A stretch of DNA of 64,000 nucleotides from Trichomonas tenax (taxonomy: Eukaryota; Parabasalia; Trichomonadida; Trichomonadidae): positions 20,790 to 84,789 of the forward strand of contig JALKBU010000103.1 of NCBI GenBank assembly GCA_023091735.1, read 5' to 3'. A program made the translations under genes and the position numbers. This document shows positions 39,777-49,579 of this stretch, in pieces; the stretch's first letter is position 1; each line of letters begins with the position of its first letter. Below the pieces are notes generated by a model. The model saw nothing but the letters and a program-made list of their open reading frames with translations. It was not told where the DNA came from and ran no database searches.

Positions 39777-40253
39777 TTAATTCGTTGATAAAGCGCATAA
39801 ACGTTCAAAGTATGAAGTCACAGAGCTATCGTATTCAACAGCCTGGTTCTTCAAGAATTCGATGTCTTTAACGAATTGCCTCGAGATCGGTAAAATCGAT
39901 CTTTTTCTCTGATTTTTGAAGAAATCTCTGACTTTGTTTTTGTCGCATTTTGATTTCTCTGCAAGTTTTGCTACTGCTTCTTTCGTCAATACATTCATAT
40001 CGAGCAGTTTCAGAAGATAATCATACATGTAATAGTTTTCTTCTTCTGGATTCATATATTTAACTTTCTCAGAGATTCTCACTTTGTAATGAATGTATTC
40101 TTTGACGCTTTGAGTTCTTGTTATATATTTCATGTATTTATTCTTAGTTTCTTCTAGGATATCCTCATACAGCTCCTGCGTTGTCTTTTCTATCTGATTT
40201 GTGTTTTGTTCTCCATTGTTTTGGAGCATTAAATAAAAAACTGATTTTGACAT
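39777..40253 (-). CDS. Divergent homeodomain-like protein
   Basis: A 158-residue protein with a helical N-terminal half and a homeodomain-like segment at about 66-118. Two helices (YYMYDYLLKLLDMN, KEAVAKLAEKSKC) precede a recognition helix KVRDFFKNQRKRS (107-119). It keeps the WFxNxR pattern as FFKNQR, with Asn114 and Arg116 in the DNA-contact positions and a basic end. The loop between helix 1 and 2 is compatible with the atypical KN/TALE type. It is likely a sequence-specific DNA-binding protein in the nucleus, but the first-helix Leu/Phe core is diverged. The start at the ATG at 40253 could also be the Met nine codons later. Confidence 0.5.
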   Translation of the reverse strand: MSKSVFYLMLQNNGEQNTNQIEKTTQELYEDILEETKNKYMKYITRTQSVKEYIHYKVRISEKVKYMNPEEENYYMYDYLLKLLDMNVLTKEAVAKLAEKSKCDKNKVRDFFKNQRKRSILPISRQFVKDIEFLKNQAVEYDSSVTSYFERLCALSTN

Positions 40254-40558
40254 GCATCAAAAAGCTCTCAATTTTATACGTTAAACATCTCAAAGTTTTG
40301 ACACTATAACTGCCTTTTATAAAATATATATCTTTAGGGTTTATTATTTTATAAAAATTATTTTCAATCAATTATTGGTACAAAACATCGTGTTAAAAGT
40401 TGATTTTTCATAAAATAATCTTCGAGAAAATAAACTGATTGAAAACTACATCAAAATTGATTTTTTTTTCGATATTACATGTACTCCATTAAATAGAGTC
40501 AATGATAGTGTTTATCATTTATTTCTAATATATATACAAACATGTGAGTTAATATGAA
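40254..40558. other. Intergenic, nothing seen
   Basis: AT-rich spacer of 305 bases between two minus-strand genes; no feature found. Confidence 0.4.
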
Positions 40559-42640
40559 TTACTTTCTATAATTAAGTTTTGTGTTTTTGACATTAATTAA
40601 GCCATTCTTTGTTGGATCATCAACATATGGACCTTTGTGCTTCACGATGAATGAAATCATCTTTAATATTCTCTCGGTTTTCTCTTCAACAGAGATCCAC
40701 GTTAATTTTGGATTCTGATTTGGTAATATTGAACTTTGAATTCTCAGTTTCTCTGAAAGCCAAAGTTTTGTTTCTTCTATCTCTTGGAGAATCAATCTAA
40801 TATCTTGTCTGTCCGGTTTGAGAGGTCTGTCCATGATTCTCATTAATTCTTTATGCGTGAAATTGATAATATTCGTCAAATTATCAATTTTGATCTGAAG
40901 AAGATCATCATTTTGTATTCTGTGGAATACATCAGCACAGGAATCTTCTAGATAGGATATTCTTAACTGAATTGTTTCGTTCTTGAATTTCTTCTGACTC
41001 TGGAACCATTTATTTGATGACAAAACTGCTTTTTGTATCTTCAATCTTTCTGATTCTGATGAATATTTCAAATATTCATCTTTAAGAGTTTGGTTCGCGA
41101 GAAGAATCAAAGTATACATATAATTAATCGCTTCGTTCAATTCAACCTTTGCTGCTTCCATATGTTTCAGTTTTGGAAAGATTTCCAAAAGTTTCGTTCT
41201 CCAAGTTCTATTTACTTTTCCAATCGGTTTTCTGAATCTCCAAAGGCCATCTTTCGTCTGATAGAGTGATGTATTTCTTCCTGCTGTTGTGTAAAGCATG
41301 TACATTGATGCTCCAGTTGGATAATGAGAAGCATTGATTTGAACATAATAGTTTCTTCGATAATTTAATTGTTTTGATGGATCAATCAATTCAACAGTTC
41401 TCAAGTCGAATAATTCTGTTCTATATATATCCAAAGACTTGTACTCGAATGGCTTCATTCTGTACTGCAAATTAAGCGTTGCTGCAAACATTGTCGCTGC
41501 TTGAGACATCATTTCATCTTGAAGAAGTGCTGTCGAAATATTTTCTAATTTGTAGAGTTTCTTGATGAGATCCTGAACAAGGGGCATTCTTGAGGACCCT
41601 CCAAGCAAGAATATCTTGTCTGGCTTTGTTTTTATTTGTTTTGTCAAATTTAATAATCGATTTAATAAAGGTTCAGAAATTCGCTCTAAATTCGTGATAT
41701 TTATATTGTAGCTCAAGTCGTGTTCATCATCAAGAAGTTCTATGTATCCATTCGTGTGCTTATTTACTGTCAGCAATTTTTTAACTTTTTCGGCTTCGTT
41801 CAATAAAATTTGTTCTGCTTTAGGCGTAATTTTATGAGAAAACTGTTTTCCAATAAAATCTGCTATCAGTACATCAAAATCTCGACCTCCAAGAGCGTCA
41901 TCGAAAATATATTCAAGTTCTTCAATGAATATTTCTTTGGTTTCAGTACGATTGAATTTCAAAACGAAAAGTTCAACATTTGATACTCCAAAATTGATGA
42001 AAAGAACATTTTGTTTTTTGATTTGATTATAAAAAGTTTGGCCGTACCAAATTCCGAGTGCTTTGGTCGAATCCACAATGTATGGTGTGAATCCTGCTTT
42101 CTTAGATGTGGTTCTTAACGAGTCTCGTGGATTTTGCGTGAAAAATTTTGGAACACTTATTGCAAAAGTGTCTATTCTGACATTTGGTAATTTTTCTCTT
42201 ATTCTGTTATAAATATGTGTGAATGCATGTGCAAAAACGACTTCTGGCGGCAATCCAGCCGAAATTAATCGATTATTCGATAAATTTGATAGCAAAACAT
42301 AGTTTTTTCTTGAATGCAATAGTTCTATTAGCTCTTTGTTACGTAATTTTCCAAGAAGAGTTGACGCAAATCGAATTGTCGAGTTAGAGAATTTTATCAT
42401 ATTTTTTCTATCATTGTAAACATATTCAAAATCTTCGATATTCTCTTCTGATATCAGGTCAGGAATCGGGTGCGACTTAGGAATCACTGTCATTATCAAA
42501 GGAAATGAATTTGTGTTTTCATCTTCGCCCAATAATTCGAATTGCTGTCCATTTGTGAGATAGGAAACACGCAGAGATTCACTGCAAACGTCGACGCCGA
42601 AGACTGAACATTGACAATAAATAAAAAAGAGAGAAAACAT
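40559..42640 (-). CDS. ER lumenal Hsp70-like protein (Grp170/Lhs1 type)
   Basis: A 693-residue protein with a signal sequence (about 1-13) and a large Hsp70 ATPase domain. The phosphate-1 motif is GVDVCSES (15-22), where Grp170 proteins have VDLGSES. The phosphate-2 region is VLFINFGVSN (212-221), lacking the usual DLGGG or DMGSG. GGRDFD (251-256) and the adenosine motif FLLGGSSRMPLV (344-355) are well kept. Many NxS/T sites fit lumenal glycosylation. The C-terminal part (about 400-693) is a beta region followed by a long helical bundle, as in Hsp110/Grp170. No KDEL-like retention signal ends the protein. A nucleotide exchange or holdase role for BiP in the ER is likely; ATP use is uncertain. 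Confidence 0.78.
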   Translation of the reverse strand: MFSLFFIYCQCSVFGVDVCSESLRVSYLTNGQQFELLGEDENTNSFPLIMTVIPKSHPIPDLISEENIEDFEYVYNDRKNMIKFSNSTIRFASTLLGKLRNKELIELLHSRKNYVLLSNLSNNRLISAGLPPEVVFAHAFTHIYNRIREKLPNVRIDTFAISVPKFFTQNPRDSLRTTSKKAGFTPYIVDSTKALGIWYGQTFYNQIKKQNVLFINFGVSNVELFVLKFNRTETKEIFIEELEYIFDDALGGRDFDVLIADFIGKQFSHKITPKAEQILLNEAEKVKKLLTVNKHTNGYIELLDDEHDLSYNINITNLERISEPLLNRLLNLTKQIKTKPDKIFLLGGSSRMPLVQDLIKKLYKLENISTALLQDEMMSQAATMFAATLNLQYRMKPFEYKSLDIYRTELFDLRTVELIDPSKQLNYRRNYYVQINASHYPTGASMYMLYTTAGRNTSLYQTKDGLWRFRKPIGKVNRTWRTKLLEIFPKLKHMEAAKVELNEAINYMYTLILLANQTLKDEYLKYSSESERLKIQKAVLSSNKWFQSQKKFKNETIQLRISYLEDSCADVFHRIQNDDLLQIKIDNLTNIINFTHKELMRIMDRPLKPDRQDIRLILQEIEETKLWLSEKLRIQSSILPNQNPKLTWISVEEKTERILKMISFIVKHKGPYVDDPTKNGLINVKNTKLNYRK

Positions 42641-43477
42641 TTAATAAATTTTTTTTTGTTCCAAATTTTCATTTTATTTTATTTCTGGACCCGAAACATC
42701 TTCGAACGAATATTTGCATTAAAATTTTTGAGTTTTATTGATAAATTGACGAATTATTGCTAAATCTTTGATTTTAGTTGATATTTAGCAAAGGTGCTTA
42801 CACTATTTTTTGACACCCTGTCACATTTTTCGGGTGTCTTTCTCCTTACTTAACTCGCTATTGACGATCCATTCATGGACTTCTGTGGCATGATGATAAT
42901 GAAAACTATGGATGGAAGCATATCTGCCTCATAATGCTGCAGGAAATGCCTTTCATCCTGGATAATCAACAAAAATATTTGGCGGGAAAATTGTAAAAGT
43001 GACAGAAATATCATGGTCAGCAAATACACAACAGAAGTCATCGCAATACATGGAAGTAGTGCTCCTTGTGGCGTTGTGGCACCAGATGTTTGTAGCTTGT
43101 GATCACAATTTTAATTTGCAAACAAGCTCATTCACTACAAATCAGATCGAAGCAAGCTTGTTTCGATTTAATTTGTCATTTTTAGTAATCCTGATTTTAT
43201 CTCGTTATTATTCACTTGATTTGTCCATTTTCAACGCAGACAAATCAGTGTCTACTAAATGTTGGACTTACAGAATAAAAATGTGTTGCTTTTTTTCCCA
43301 AAATATTTAATCCTAATTTACAGCCCTTACTTTTCATCCACCAATATCAATGACGGATAAATTTGAAATTTTATTCATTAATAAAGCCTTACCGGTTTTC
43401 CTTCCTTTACCTCCATCATATTTCAATTCATCAGTTTATAAACAAAATACACACACAACATTTATTAAAAAAACATG
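42641..43477. other. Spacer with possible coding remnants
   Basis: On the minus strand at about 42830-42960, a coding-like stretch (ASIHSFHYHHATEVHEWIV) is interrupted by TGA codons upstream. On the plus strand, a 29-codon ATG frame begins at about 43012 (MVSKYTTEVIAIHGSSAPCG). Both may be relics, but neither is assigned to a family. Confidence 0.25.
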
Positions 43478-46000
43478 TCATTTGAAATCGACGGCGTTGA
43501 AATCATCATTAAATGAGATTTGATAAACGACTTTTGATTTTACATTTTTCCGCCGTAGTTTTGATGGTTTTCCTAATCCACCAAGATTCACAAAATTAAC
43601 ACGATTTGGCTTTTGATTTTTTGAGTCATTCGATGTATCAAAGTTTTCGTCGCATTTGATTGAGCGATTTGGCTCATTTTGAGCGTTTTTTAAAGGTGAA
43701 CTTTCTGTATCTGATGATAAAAGAGCAATAAGCACATTATCTGTATCATTTAACTCTAAGCTATCTGAACTTAATTTATCAAGAAGATGCTCTTTGATGT
43801 GATCAATAAAATTCTCTTCATTTGAAATATCAATTGCATTTGATTCTTTTGGGTGGCTTTCATCGCTTAATTCTTTTTTTCGTTCATCATTTAAAGAATC
43901 TTCATCTTTCGAATTATTTTGATTCATTTCAATAACCTGAGATTTCTGTTCATTTGTATTTATATCTTCTTTCTTATCTTCTTCACTTTCAATATCTTTT
44001 ACATCAATTTCAATCTTTACATTTTCACCAGGAATCACTTTAATATTGTTTTCATTCGAATCTAAGCTATTTTCATTTTTTGTTTCCTTTTCAAGTTGAT
44101 ACACTTCAGCCATGTTTTCTTGATTAGCTTTGATATCGTTATTATGATCTTCGGATTTTTGTAGGTTCTCAGCTTTGAGTTCTGAAGCATCTTTTTCATG
44201 TTGATTTTCAATGGTTGGATTTGATTCATTTACATTCCTTTCCTGATCATTTAACTCGATTTTATCTTTGATAACTGTTGACATTTGAAAATCTTGCAAA
44301 TTTGATTTTGAATCAGCGCTTTCTTCTTGTTTAACATTATTGCCATTAACTTCTTGAGAATTATTACTGACTTCAGCTGCTAGAATCAACTCATTTTCTT
44401 GTTCAGATTTGCATATATTATCGATATTTTCTACGATTGATTCTTTTGATTGATCGATATTTTTTTCTTCTTTGTTTCCAACAATTTCTGAGTTTGTAAC
44501 ATCATCATTTTGTTTTGAGTTTGCTGATAAACGACTTTCTTCACGAATTATTTGTTGATTATTTTCATCGATTGATTGTTTTGATTTATCGATATTATCT
44601 TCTTTAATATTTTCAATGATTTCTGATTTTGAAGAATCATTACTTGGACTCGTTTTTGTTGGTAATTCTATATCATCTTTAATTATTTGTTGATTATTTT
44701 CATCGATATTTTCTTCTTTGATGTCTGATTTTGAATCATCATTTGATTTTATTATTGAACTATCATTTTCATTATCTGCAAATAAACTAATATTGATTTC
44801 ACTTGATATAGAAGGATCTGTTATTTCAATTGTTTCTTGGTGTTCAGTTCGGTTCTGTTCATCAGTATTTTTTTGTTTAATGATTTCAGTTCGCTTTGGA
44901 CCTTCTTCTGGTAAAATTAGAGTCACATGAATGATTTCAATTTTTTGATTAACTGATTTATTTATTTCTTTTGTTTTTACGTTTTGTTTTGAATCATCAC
45001 TTCCCAAAATATTTTCTTGAATGTTTCCATCGAAAATTATAACTTTGTCTGTTTTCAAACCAAACTCTATGATTTCTTTTCCTTGTAACTTCGATCTTTT
45101 TTCGTTTTCGAGATATTCTATCGCTCTGCTTTCGCGTCTCGACATCTTTGATGTTGATACACGAGACTTCATTCTATTACGGAATCTCTCACGTTCAGCC
45201 TTTGCATTCATCTCAGCTGTTATCTCGTTATGTCTGCGCAAAGCTTTCTCGTAATCTGCTTGATATCTTTTTCCCATGTTTTTCTTTTCAATGATTTTCT
45301 TTGTATGATAATATTTCGCTTTTTCGTATTGTTCACACAAGTCTGCGTATTCAAATCCATCGTATGTTAGTGTTATATTGTTTGACACCATGTTTTTGTA
45401 TTTTTCTTCAAGTTCATTTTCTTGATTTTTCAATTTCGTCAATTCTTCGTTTAGATCTTCGATAATGATATTCTGTGTTTCAACCATTTCAATGTTTGAG
45501 TCTTCATGAACTGTATTTATTTTACTTTGCAATTTTGATAATTCAATTTTCATTTTCTTGAGTAATCTATCATTTGAGAATATAAATGATCTTTGCTGCT
45601 CAATTTCATCGGTTAAACTATCTTTTAAATCATCAGAAAACGTTCTTTTTGATATTGTATATTCATTGTTTGTTGTTTCCAAAACATTCTCCAGCATTAT
45701 CACTTTGCTAGAGTATGGGAATTCAGGATTCTTTTGTATTTGATTCTGAGATAATAAACAAGATTCGCTTTTATAAATTTGTTGTTTGTATTGCTGTTGG
45801 AGCTCAGATATCTCTGTTTTAAGTCCATTTATTTCTAAAATTAGTTGTCTTTTCTCGTCTAATATATCCATCAAATCTGGTAATCTTCTTGCTGAATCTG
45901 GCTCTCGATTTTTCTCTTTCACATGCTTCATTCTGGGATTTTTAGAAGTATGACTGGATTTAATGCGACCTTTATCGATGTTTTGGTCGCATATTTCCAT
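43478..46000 (-). CDS. Large coiled-coil and acidic repeat protein, unknown
   Basis: The frame begins with TTG at 46012; the ATG at 46000 gives 840 residues. The N-terminal half (about 40-290) is coiled coil with Gln, Lys and Glu heptads (EINGLKTEISELQQQYKQQI), then a basic stretch (about 265-300, NRMKSRVSTSKMSRRESRA). From about 330 to the end the chain is disordered, rich in Glu, Asn, Asp, Ser and Ile. It has repeated units ENNQQII(K/R)(D/E) and NI(D)xSK(Q/E)SI, each about 25-35 residues apart. A basic end (SKLRRKNVKSKVVYQ) closes the protein. No catalytic motif is visible. A structural or scaffold function is plausible. Confidence 0.65.
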   Translation of the reverse strand: MEICDQNIDKGRIKSSHTSKNPRMKHVKEKNREPDSARRLPDLMDILDEKRQLILEINGLKTEISELQQQYKQQIYKSESCLLSQNQIQKNPEFPYSSKVIMLENVLETTNNEYTISKRTFSDDLKDSLTDEIEQQRSFIFSNDRLLKKMKIELSKLQSKINTVHEDSNIEMVETQNIIIEDLNEELTKLKNQENELEEKYKNMVSNNITLTYDGFEYADLCEQYEKAKYYHTKKIIEKKNMGKRYQADYEKALRRHNEITAEMNAKAERERFRNRMKSRVSTSKMSRRESRAIEYLENEKRSKLQGKEIIEFGLKTDKVIIFDGNIQENILGSDDSKQNVKTKEINKSVNQKIEIIHVTLILPEEGPKRTEIIKQKNTDEQNRTEHQETIEITDPSISSEINISLFADNENDSSIIKSNDDSKSDIKEENIDENNQQIIKDDIELPTKTSPSNDSSKSEIIENIKEDNIDKSKQSIDENNQQIIREESRLSANSKQNDDVTNSEIVGNKEEKNIDQSKESIVENIDNICKSEQENELILAAEVSNNSQEVNGNNVKQEESADSKSNLQDFQMSTVIKDKIELNDQERNVNESNPTIENQHEKDASELKAENLQKSEDHNNDIKANQENMAEVYQLEKETKNENSLDSNENNIKVIPGENVKIEIDVKDIESEEDKKEDINTNEQKSQVIEMNQNNSKDEDSLNDERKKELSDESHPKESNAIDISNEENFIDHIKEHLLDKLSSDSLELNDTDNVLIALLSSDTESSPLKNAQNEPNRSIKCDENFDTSNDSKNQKPNRVNFVNLGGLGKPSKLRRKNVKSKVVYQISFNDDFNAVDFK

Positions 46001-46568
46001 TAAAATCAACAAATTATAAACTTAAATTTTACAAAAAGTGTTAAAATATAATTCGACAATATGTACTTTACAATATATTTTATTTGTCAAAAATAAATTT
46101 TTTGTCAAACTATCTCTCGAGACTATTTATCATTTATTAGTGATATATAGAAATAGATTTAATTAATAAATCTATTGCCCTATTATAAAACGATAGACAT
46201 TGCATTTATTGATCCATCACATTCATACATTCTGAGAAAACAGAAACAATATTATTCAATAATAAAATGAACATCGTTGTTTATCAGCGAGACTATAACA
46301 TAGTATAAATAAAAACAAAATAAAAGTATTCCATTTTTCAAATCGTTCAAGTTCTGAGTTCTATTAGAAATTTTCTCAAAAAGATTTATATCTTCATTTC
46401 CAAGCATGGAAAAACCTAGCATACATATATTTATGATATTCTTGAAATTTACAATTAAAGAGTTGCATATTATTATAAATACAAAATATTTTTTTCAAAT
46501 TTGAGCATTGAAATATATGAAGAAGATGAATAAAAATCGATGTTTTTAATGTTGTTTGATTGGTTCTT
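46001..46568. other. Intergenic, no supported gene
   Basis: AT-rich spacer between the divergent genes. It contains no frame of note; the plus-strand initiator lies at its right end (46569-46581). Confidence 0.4.
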
Positions 46569-46581
46569 TCATTTTTTCATA
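46569..46581 (+). promoter_or_regulatory. Double initiator element
   Basis: TCATTTTTTCATA contains two overlapping TCA(T)(T/A) initiators, 18 and 10 bases before the ATG at 46589 (measured from each presumed start A). Confidence 0.45.
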
Positions 46582-46588
46582 TTGAAGA

Positions 46589-47731
46589 ATGATTGATTAT
46601 CGATTTCGAGAAATTTTTGTGTTTTCTTCAAAAATACCAACGATAAAAGGCCCTTCAATATCGAACACAGAATGCTTTAGCACGAAAACAAACCCAATTC
46701 TCTCGAAAATAAAAATCTATTTTAAAGATGATCGATACACAGTTAATATTACTTCAGAAAACTACAATGAAACACCGAATCTATCAGATGTTACTCTTAT
46801 AGCGTTTGATATATCAGAAAATAGTCAAATTTTCTTCAAACAAGACTTGATTAACATTTCTGATCAACAAAGCATTGATATTATAATTGAATTCCTTACC
46901 AGACGCAGTTCCATTAATAATTTTTCATCCAAATACCAAAATTTCATCAGTCTTAATGAACATTTCTTTTATATTTTAACAAATTTAAGATGTAACGGTA
47001 ATATTCTTACAGCTGATCAGTTTATAGATTTCTCATACAATTTAGCGCAATTTTTATTATATCTAATTCGAAACCATTCAAAAACAACGATATCATACAT
47101 ATTTATTCAAAGAATAGTTGAATTATACATTAATGAAAATCAGGATTTACCATATCCATATTTTATATTGGGTATTCGATTTCTATTTCACCAATATTCA
47201 CAGCTCAATGGCACAGAAACTGACTTTGATGTTCTTTTAGAGTTAAACGAGTTTGTTTTCGAGGATCAAAATATAATTGATGAAAATATGCAATTTGTTG
47301 ATAGAATTTCAAGCTGTGGTCAATATAATATCATTTTGTATGCATGTGAATGTAATTTGTATGACCAATTTCTTGATATTGCAGAAAAATACACTCAAAA
47401 AATCACAATTGATGATTTTTATAATATTATGTCACTCAAACATAAACATTCACCAGAATCTTATCCAATGGATAACATATCACTTCTTGCATCTATATTA
47501 GGAATAGAAGAATTCGATGAAACAAAGATAGTTGCTGAAAATGAAGATGTAGAAGATGAATGGTATGATGGACAATGGGCATCTGCTTTTGATGACAAAT
47601 TCCGTGCTATGAATGGGTTCTCCACGACAATAGAGACTAAGAAGATTGATGCATGGCCAAGAAATGCAATACCACTCGATAGAGTTGAAGGAAAACAATC
47701 TTCCAAGACAATGTATATTCCTTCAAAGTAA
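46589..47731 (+). CDS. Conserved-looking hypothetical protein
   Basis: A 380-residue protein of ordinary coding composition. The N-terminal 45 residues are basic and polar. A beta-rich stretch (about 45-95) is followed by a long alpha-helical region (about 98-290) with hydrophobic heptads that looks like a solenoid or helical bundle (DFSYNLAQFLLYLIRNH, YFILGIRFLFHQYSQL). The acidic stretch VAENEDVEDEWYDGQW (about 314-329) and a positive C-terminal tail end the chain. No signal peptide, membrane span or catalytic motif is seen. I do not recognise the family. The start is supported by the double initiator just upstream. Confidence 0.6.
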   Translation: MIDYRFREIFVFSSKIPTIKGPSISNTECFSTKTNPILSKIKIYFKDDRYTVNITSENYNETPNLSDVTLIAFDISENSQIFFKQDLINISDQQSIDIIIEFLTRRSSINNFSSKYQNFISLNEHFFYILTNLRCNGNILTADQFIDFSYNLAQFLLYLIRNHSKTTISYIFIQRIVELYINENQDLPYPYFILGIRFLFHQYSQLNGTETDFDVLLELNEFVFEDQNIIDENMQFVDRISSCGQYNIILYACECNLYDQFLDIAEKYTQKITIDDFYNIMSLKHKHSPESYPMDNISLLASILGIEEFDETKIVAENEDVEDEWYDGQWASAFDDKFRAMNGFSTTIETKKIDAWPRNAIPLDRVEGKQSSKTMYIPSK

Positions 47732-48828
47732 TGAGAATTTACTGTTTCTTGAAGTTCTCATTTGTTCATGATTTATCTCCAAATTTGTGTGCGTAGTTCT
47801 CACCTTTTCGTGAGTAATACTCCCATGGTGCGTAGAGCTTATTGTAGGAAATTAGTCAAAAAATGGAAGAAATTTAAATTTACTGTATTTGTATGTCAAA
47901 CTCAATAAAAGCTTTTTTTCATTCATCTTCAACACCACATAAAAGCAAAAAATTGTACACAGATGAACTTCAGGATATCATTCAAAGTGGAGTTGCAAAT
48001 GAAAAAAAAATTGACCATTTTAAAGCTCCAAATAAACGAGAAATATGCTATATGGGAGTGAGTTATGTTATTATTTCTCAGAAATTCATGTGAATCATTG
48101 TAGAATTTTTTCAAAGATTCAATTGAAGTTCAGAGCATTGCTACACATCATATCTATAATTAACAGCATATGCAGTAACAATTTACACTGTTACAAATTC
48201 AAAAGCACGACATTATTTAACAATTGACTAATCTGATGTCATTATACATGATACAAAAAATTTATAATGGTTACAAGCATACAATATAGTTTTACGATTG
48301 AAATATATAGGAGATTCAACTTAAATATTGTGTAATAATGAAGATGATATAATATTTTCGAAAATAAATCGAGAATGAAGATGTCTAACAATGAATTCAT
48401 CTAAGTTATAACAACTAATATAGATTTACATGATATATATGGCTCTATAACATACGTTCAAAATACAAAATTATCAAAACAGTAATCATAGTGCAAATAT
48501 ACCGAACAATAATACAAAGCCTCGTAAAAGCTCTATATTTAGCTGTAAATGATTAGAAGCCGTCTGATAGATCTCGAATTCACAAAATAAGATAATTAAC
48601 ATGTAAAATTAACGCAGGCAGTACTAAAGGTCTCAAAAATTCCAATGATAGATAGGTTTAGGTCTGTAATGAGGCTTTCTATATGAAAATCTGATTTGTT
48701 AATTGAAATTACAAAACTTTTTATTGAATTGATGAATCTTATGATAAAAAGCTTAATTATTATGAGAAAAGTGTTTAGAAACCGTAAATTCCATTCAAAA
48801 TTTGATAAGTCAAAAAGTCACTTTTTAT
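47732..48828. other. Intergenic, only a weak short ORF
   Basis: About 1.1 kb of AT-rich DNA. It holds one weak 66-codon frame (47893-48093) and a TTTACATGATA near 48424. Confidence 0.35.
47893..48093 (+). CDS. Short ORF, doubtful
   Basis: 66 codons from an ATG: a Ser/Lys-rich polar peptide (AFFHSSSTPHKSKKLYTDELQ...) ending in a hydrophobic stretch. It has no initiator element at the usual distance and no recognised family. It may be a chance frame or an N-terminal relic. Confidence 0.2.
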   Translation: MSNSIKAFFHSSSTPHKSKKLYTDELQDIIQSGVANEKKIDHFKAPNKREICYMGVSYVIISQKFM

Positions 48829-48996
48829 AGTCCATTCAATTTTCCAGAAGTTTATAATGTCACTTTTAAATTTTGATTCAAATTTTGAGATGTTTATATT
48901 GTCACTTTTATCATTTGAATCGCTATTAGGTTTGTGGAAATCTGCATTACCTATATCATATCTCCGCGAAAATATCGACAATTTTTTGTCATTTTT
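48829..48996 (+). promoter_or_regulatory. Promoter region with tandem TGTCACTTTT elements
   Basis: GTCACTTTT occurs at about 48829, 48858 and 48897, and TCATTTTT at 48989-48996, the last only 7 bases (from its A) before ATG 48998. All are in the direction of the phosphatidyltransferase gene. Only the last gives a 5' leader of normal trichomonad length. Confidence 0.55.
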
Positions 48997-48997
48997 A

Positions 48998-49579
48998 ATG
49001 CGGATTCCAAACGCAATCACGCTTAGTCGAATCCCAATGCTCTTCATTCTCGTTGCATTCCTTTACTCCAAGATCCCCTATTCTGCCACAGTGGCTACAG
49101 CTATCTTTATTTTTGGAGCTTGGACGGATTGGTTGGACGGATATATGGCGAGAAGGCTCAAAGTTGTCACATCATTGGGTGCTTTCATCGACGCTGTTAC
49201 TGACAAGATCTTTATGATTGGTGTTTTCATTACAATGCTTTTAATGAACATTGTTCCTCATTGGATGCTTTTCTTGATCATTCTGATACTGCTTAGGGAG
49301 TTCATGATCACTGCACTCAGAGCTGTTGCCGCCACGCGATCTGTTGTCATTGCTGCCGAAAAAGCTGGCAAATTAAAAACTGTCATTCAAATGGTCTCTA
49401 CAATCACTCTCTTGGTTTGGTTCGCGTTCACAAAGGACTACTCGGACCTTTTGAGCGATTATATACTCGATCTTATTCATAAATTTGGCGTTTTCTTGTT
49501 TGGTATCGCTACATTCATGACAGCCTTCTCCGGTGCAAAGTATATTTACGATTACCGCGCTGTTCTTGCTGATTTATAA
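48998..49579 (+). CDS. pgsA: CDP-diacylglycerol-glycerol-3-phosphate phosphatidyltransferase (PgsA type)
   Basis: A reading frame is open from 48857, but the extra 47 residues are poor and the initiator TCATTTTT sits right before the ATG at 48998, so I take 193 residues. The protein begins IPNAITLSRIP like bacterial PgsA. It carries the CDP-alcohol phosphotransferase motif D47-G-x2-A-R-x8-G-x3-D65-x3-D69 (in LDGYMARR...GAFIDAVTDK) and a second LLREFMITALR helix. About five or six hydrophobic spans follow. It makes phosphatidylglycerophosphate from CDP-diacylglycerol, the first committed step to phosphatidylglycerol. The bacterial-type length and motifs hint at an origin by transfer or from an organelle. 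Location (ER or hydrogenosome) is not shown. Confidence 0.85.
   Translation: MRIPNAITLSRIPMLFILVAFLYSKIPYSATVATAIFIFGAWTDWLDGYMARRLKVVTSLGAFIDAVTDKIFMIGVFITMLLMNIVPHWMLFLIILILLREFMITALRAVAATRSVVIAAEKAGKLKTVIQMVSTITLLVWFAFTKDYSDLLSDYILDLIHKFGVFLFGIATFMTAFSGAKYIYDYRAVLADL

Noticed and set aside
43478..46000. Plus-strand frames opposite the large acidic protein (44718-44930, 45021-45254, 45558-45743)
   Set aside because: Low-complexity, Ser/Phe-rich antisense frames with no initiator; they mirror the acidic repeats.
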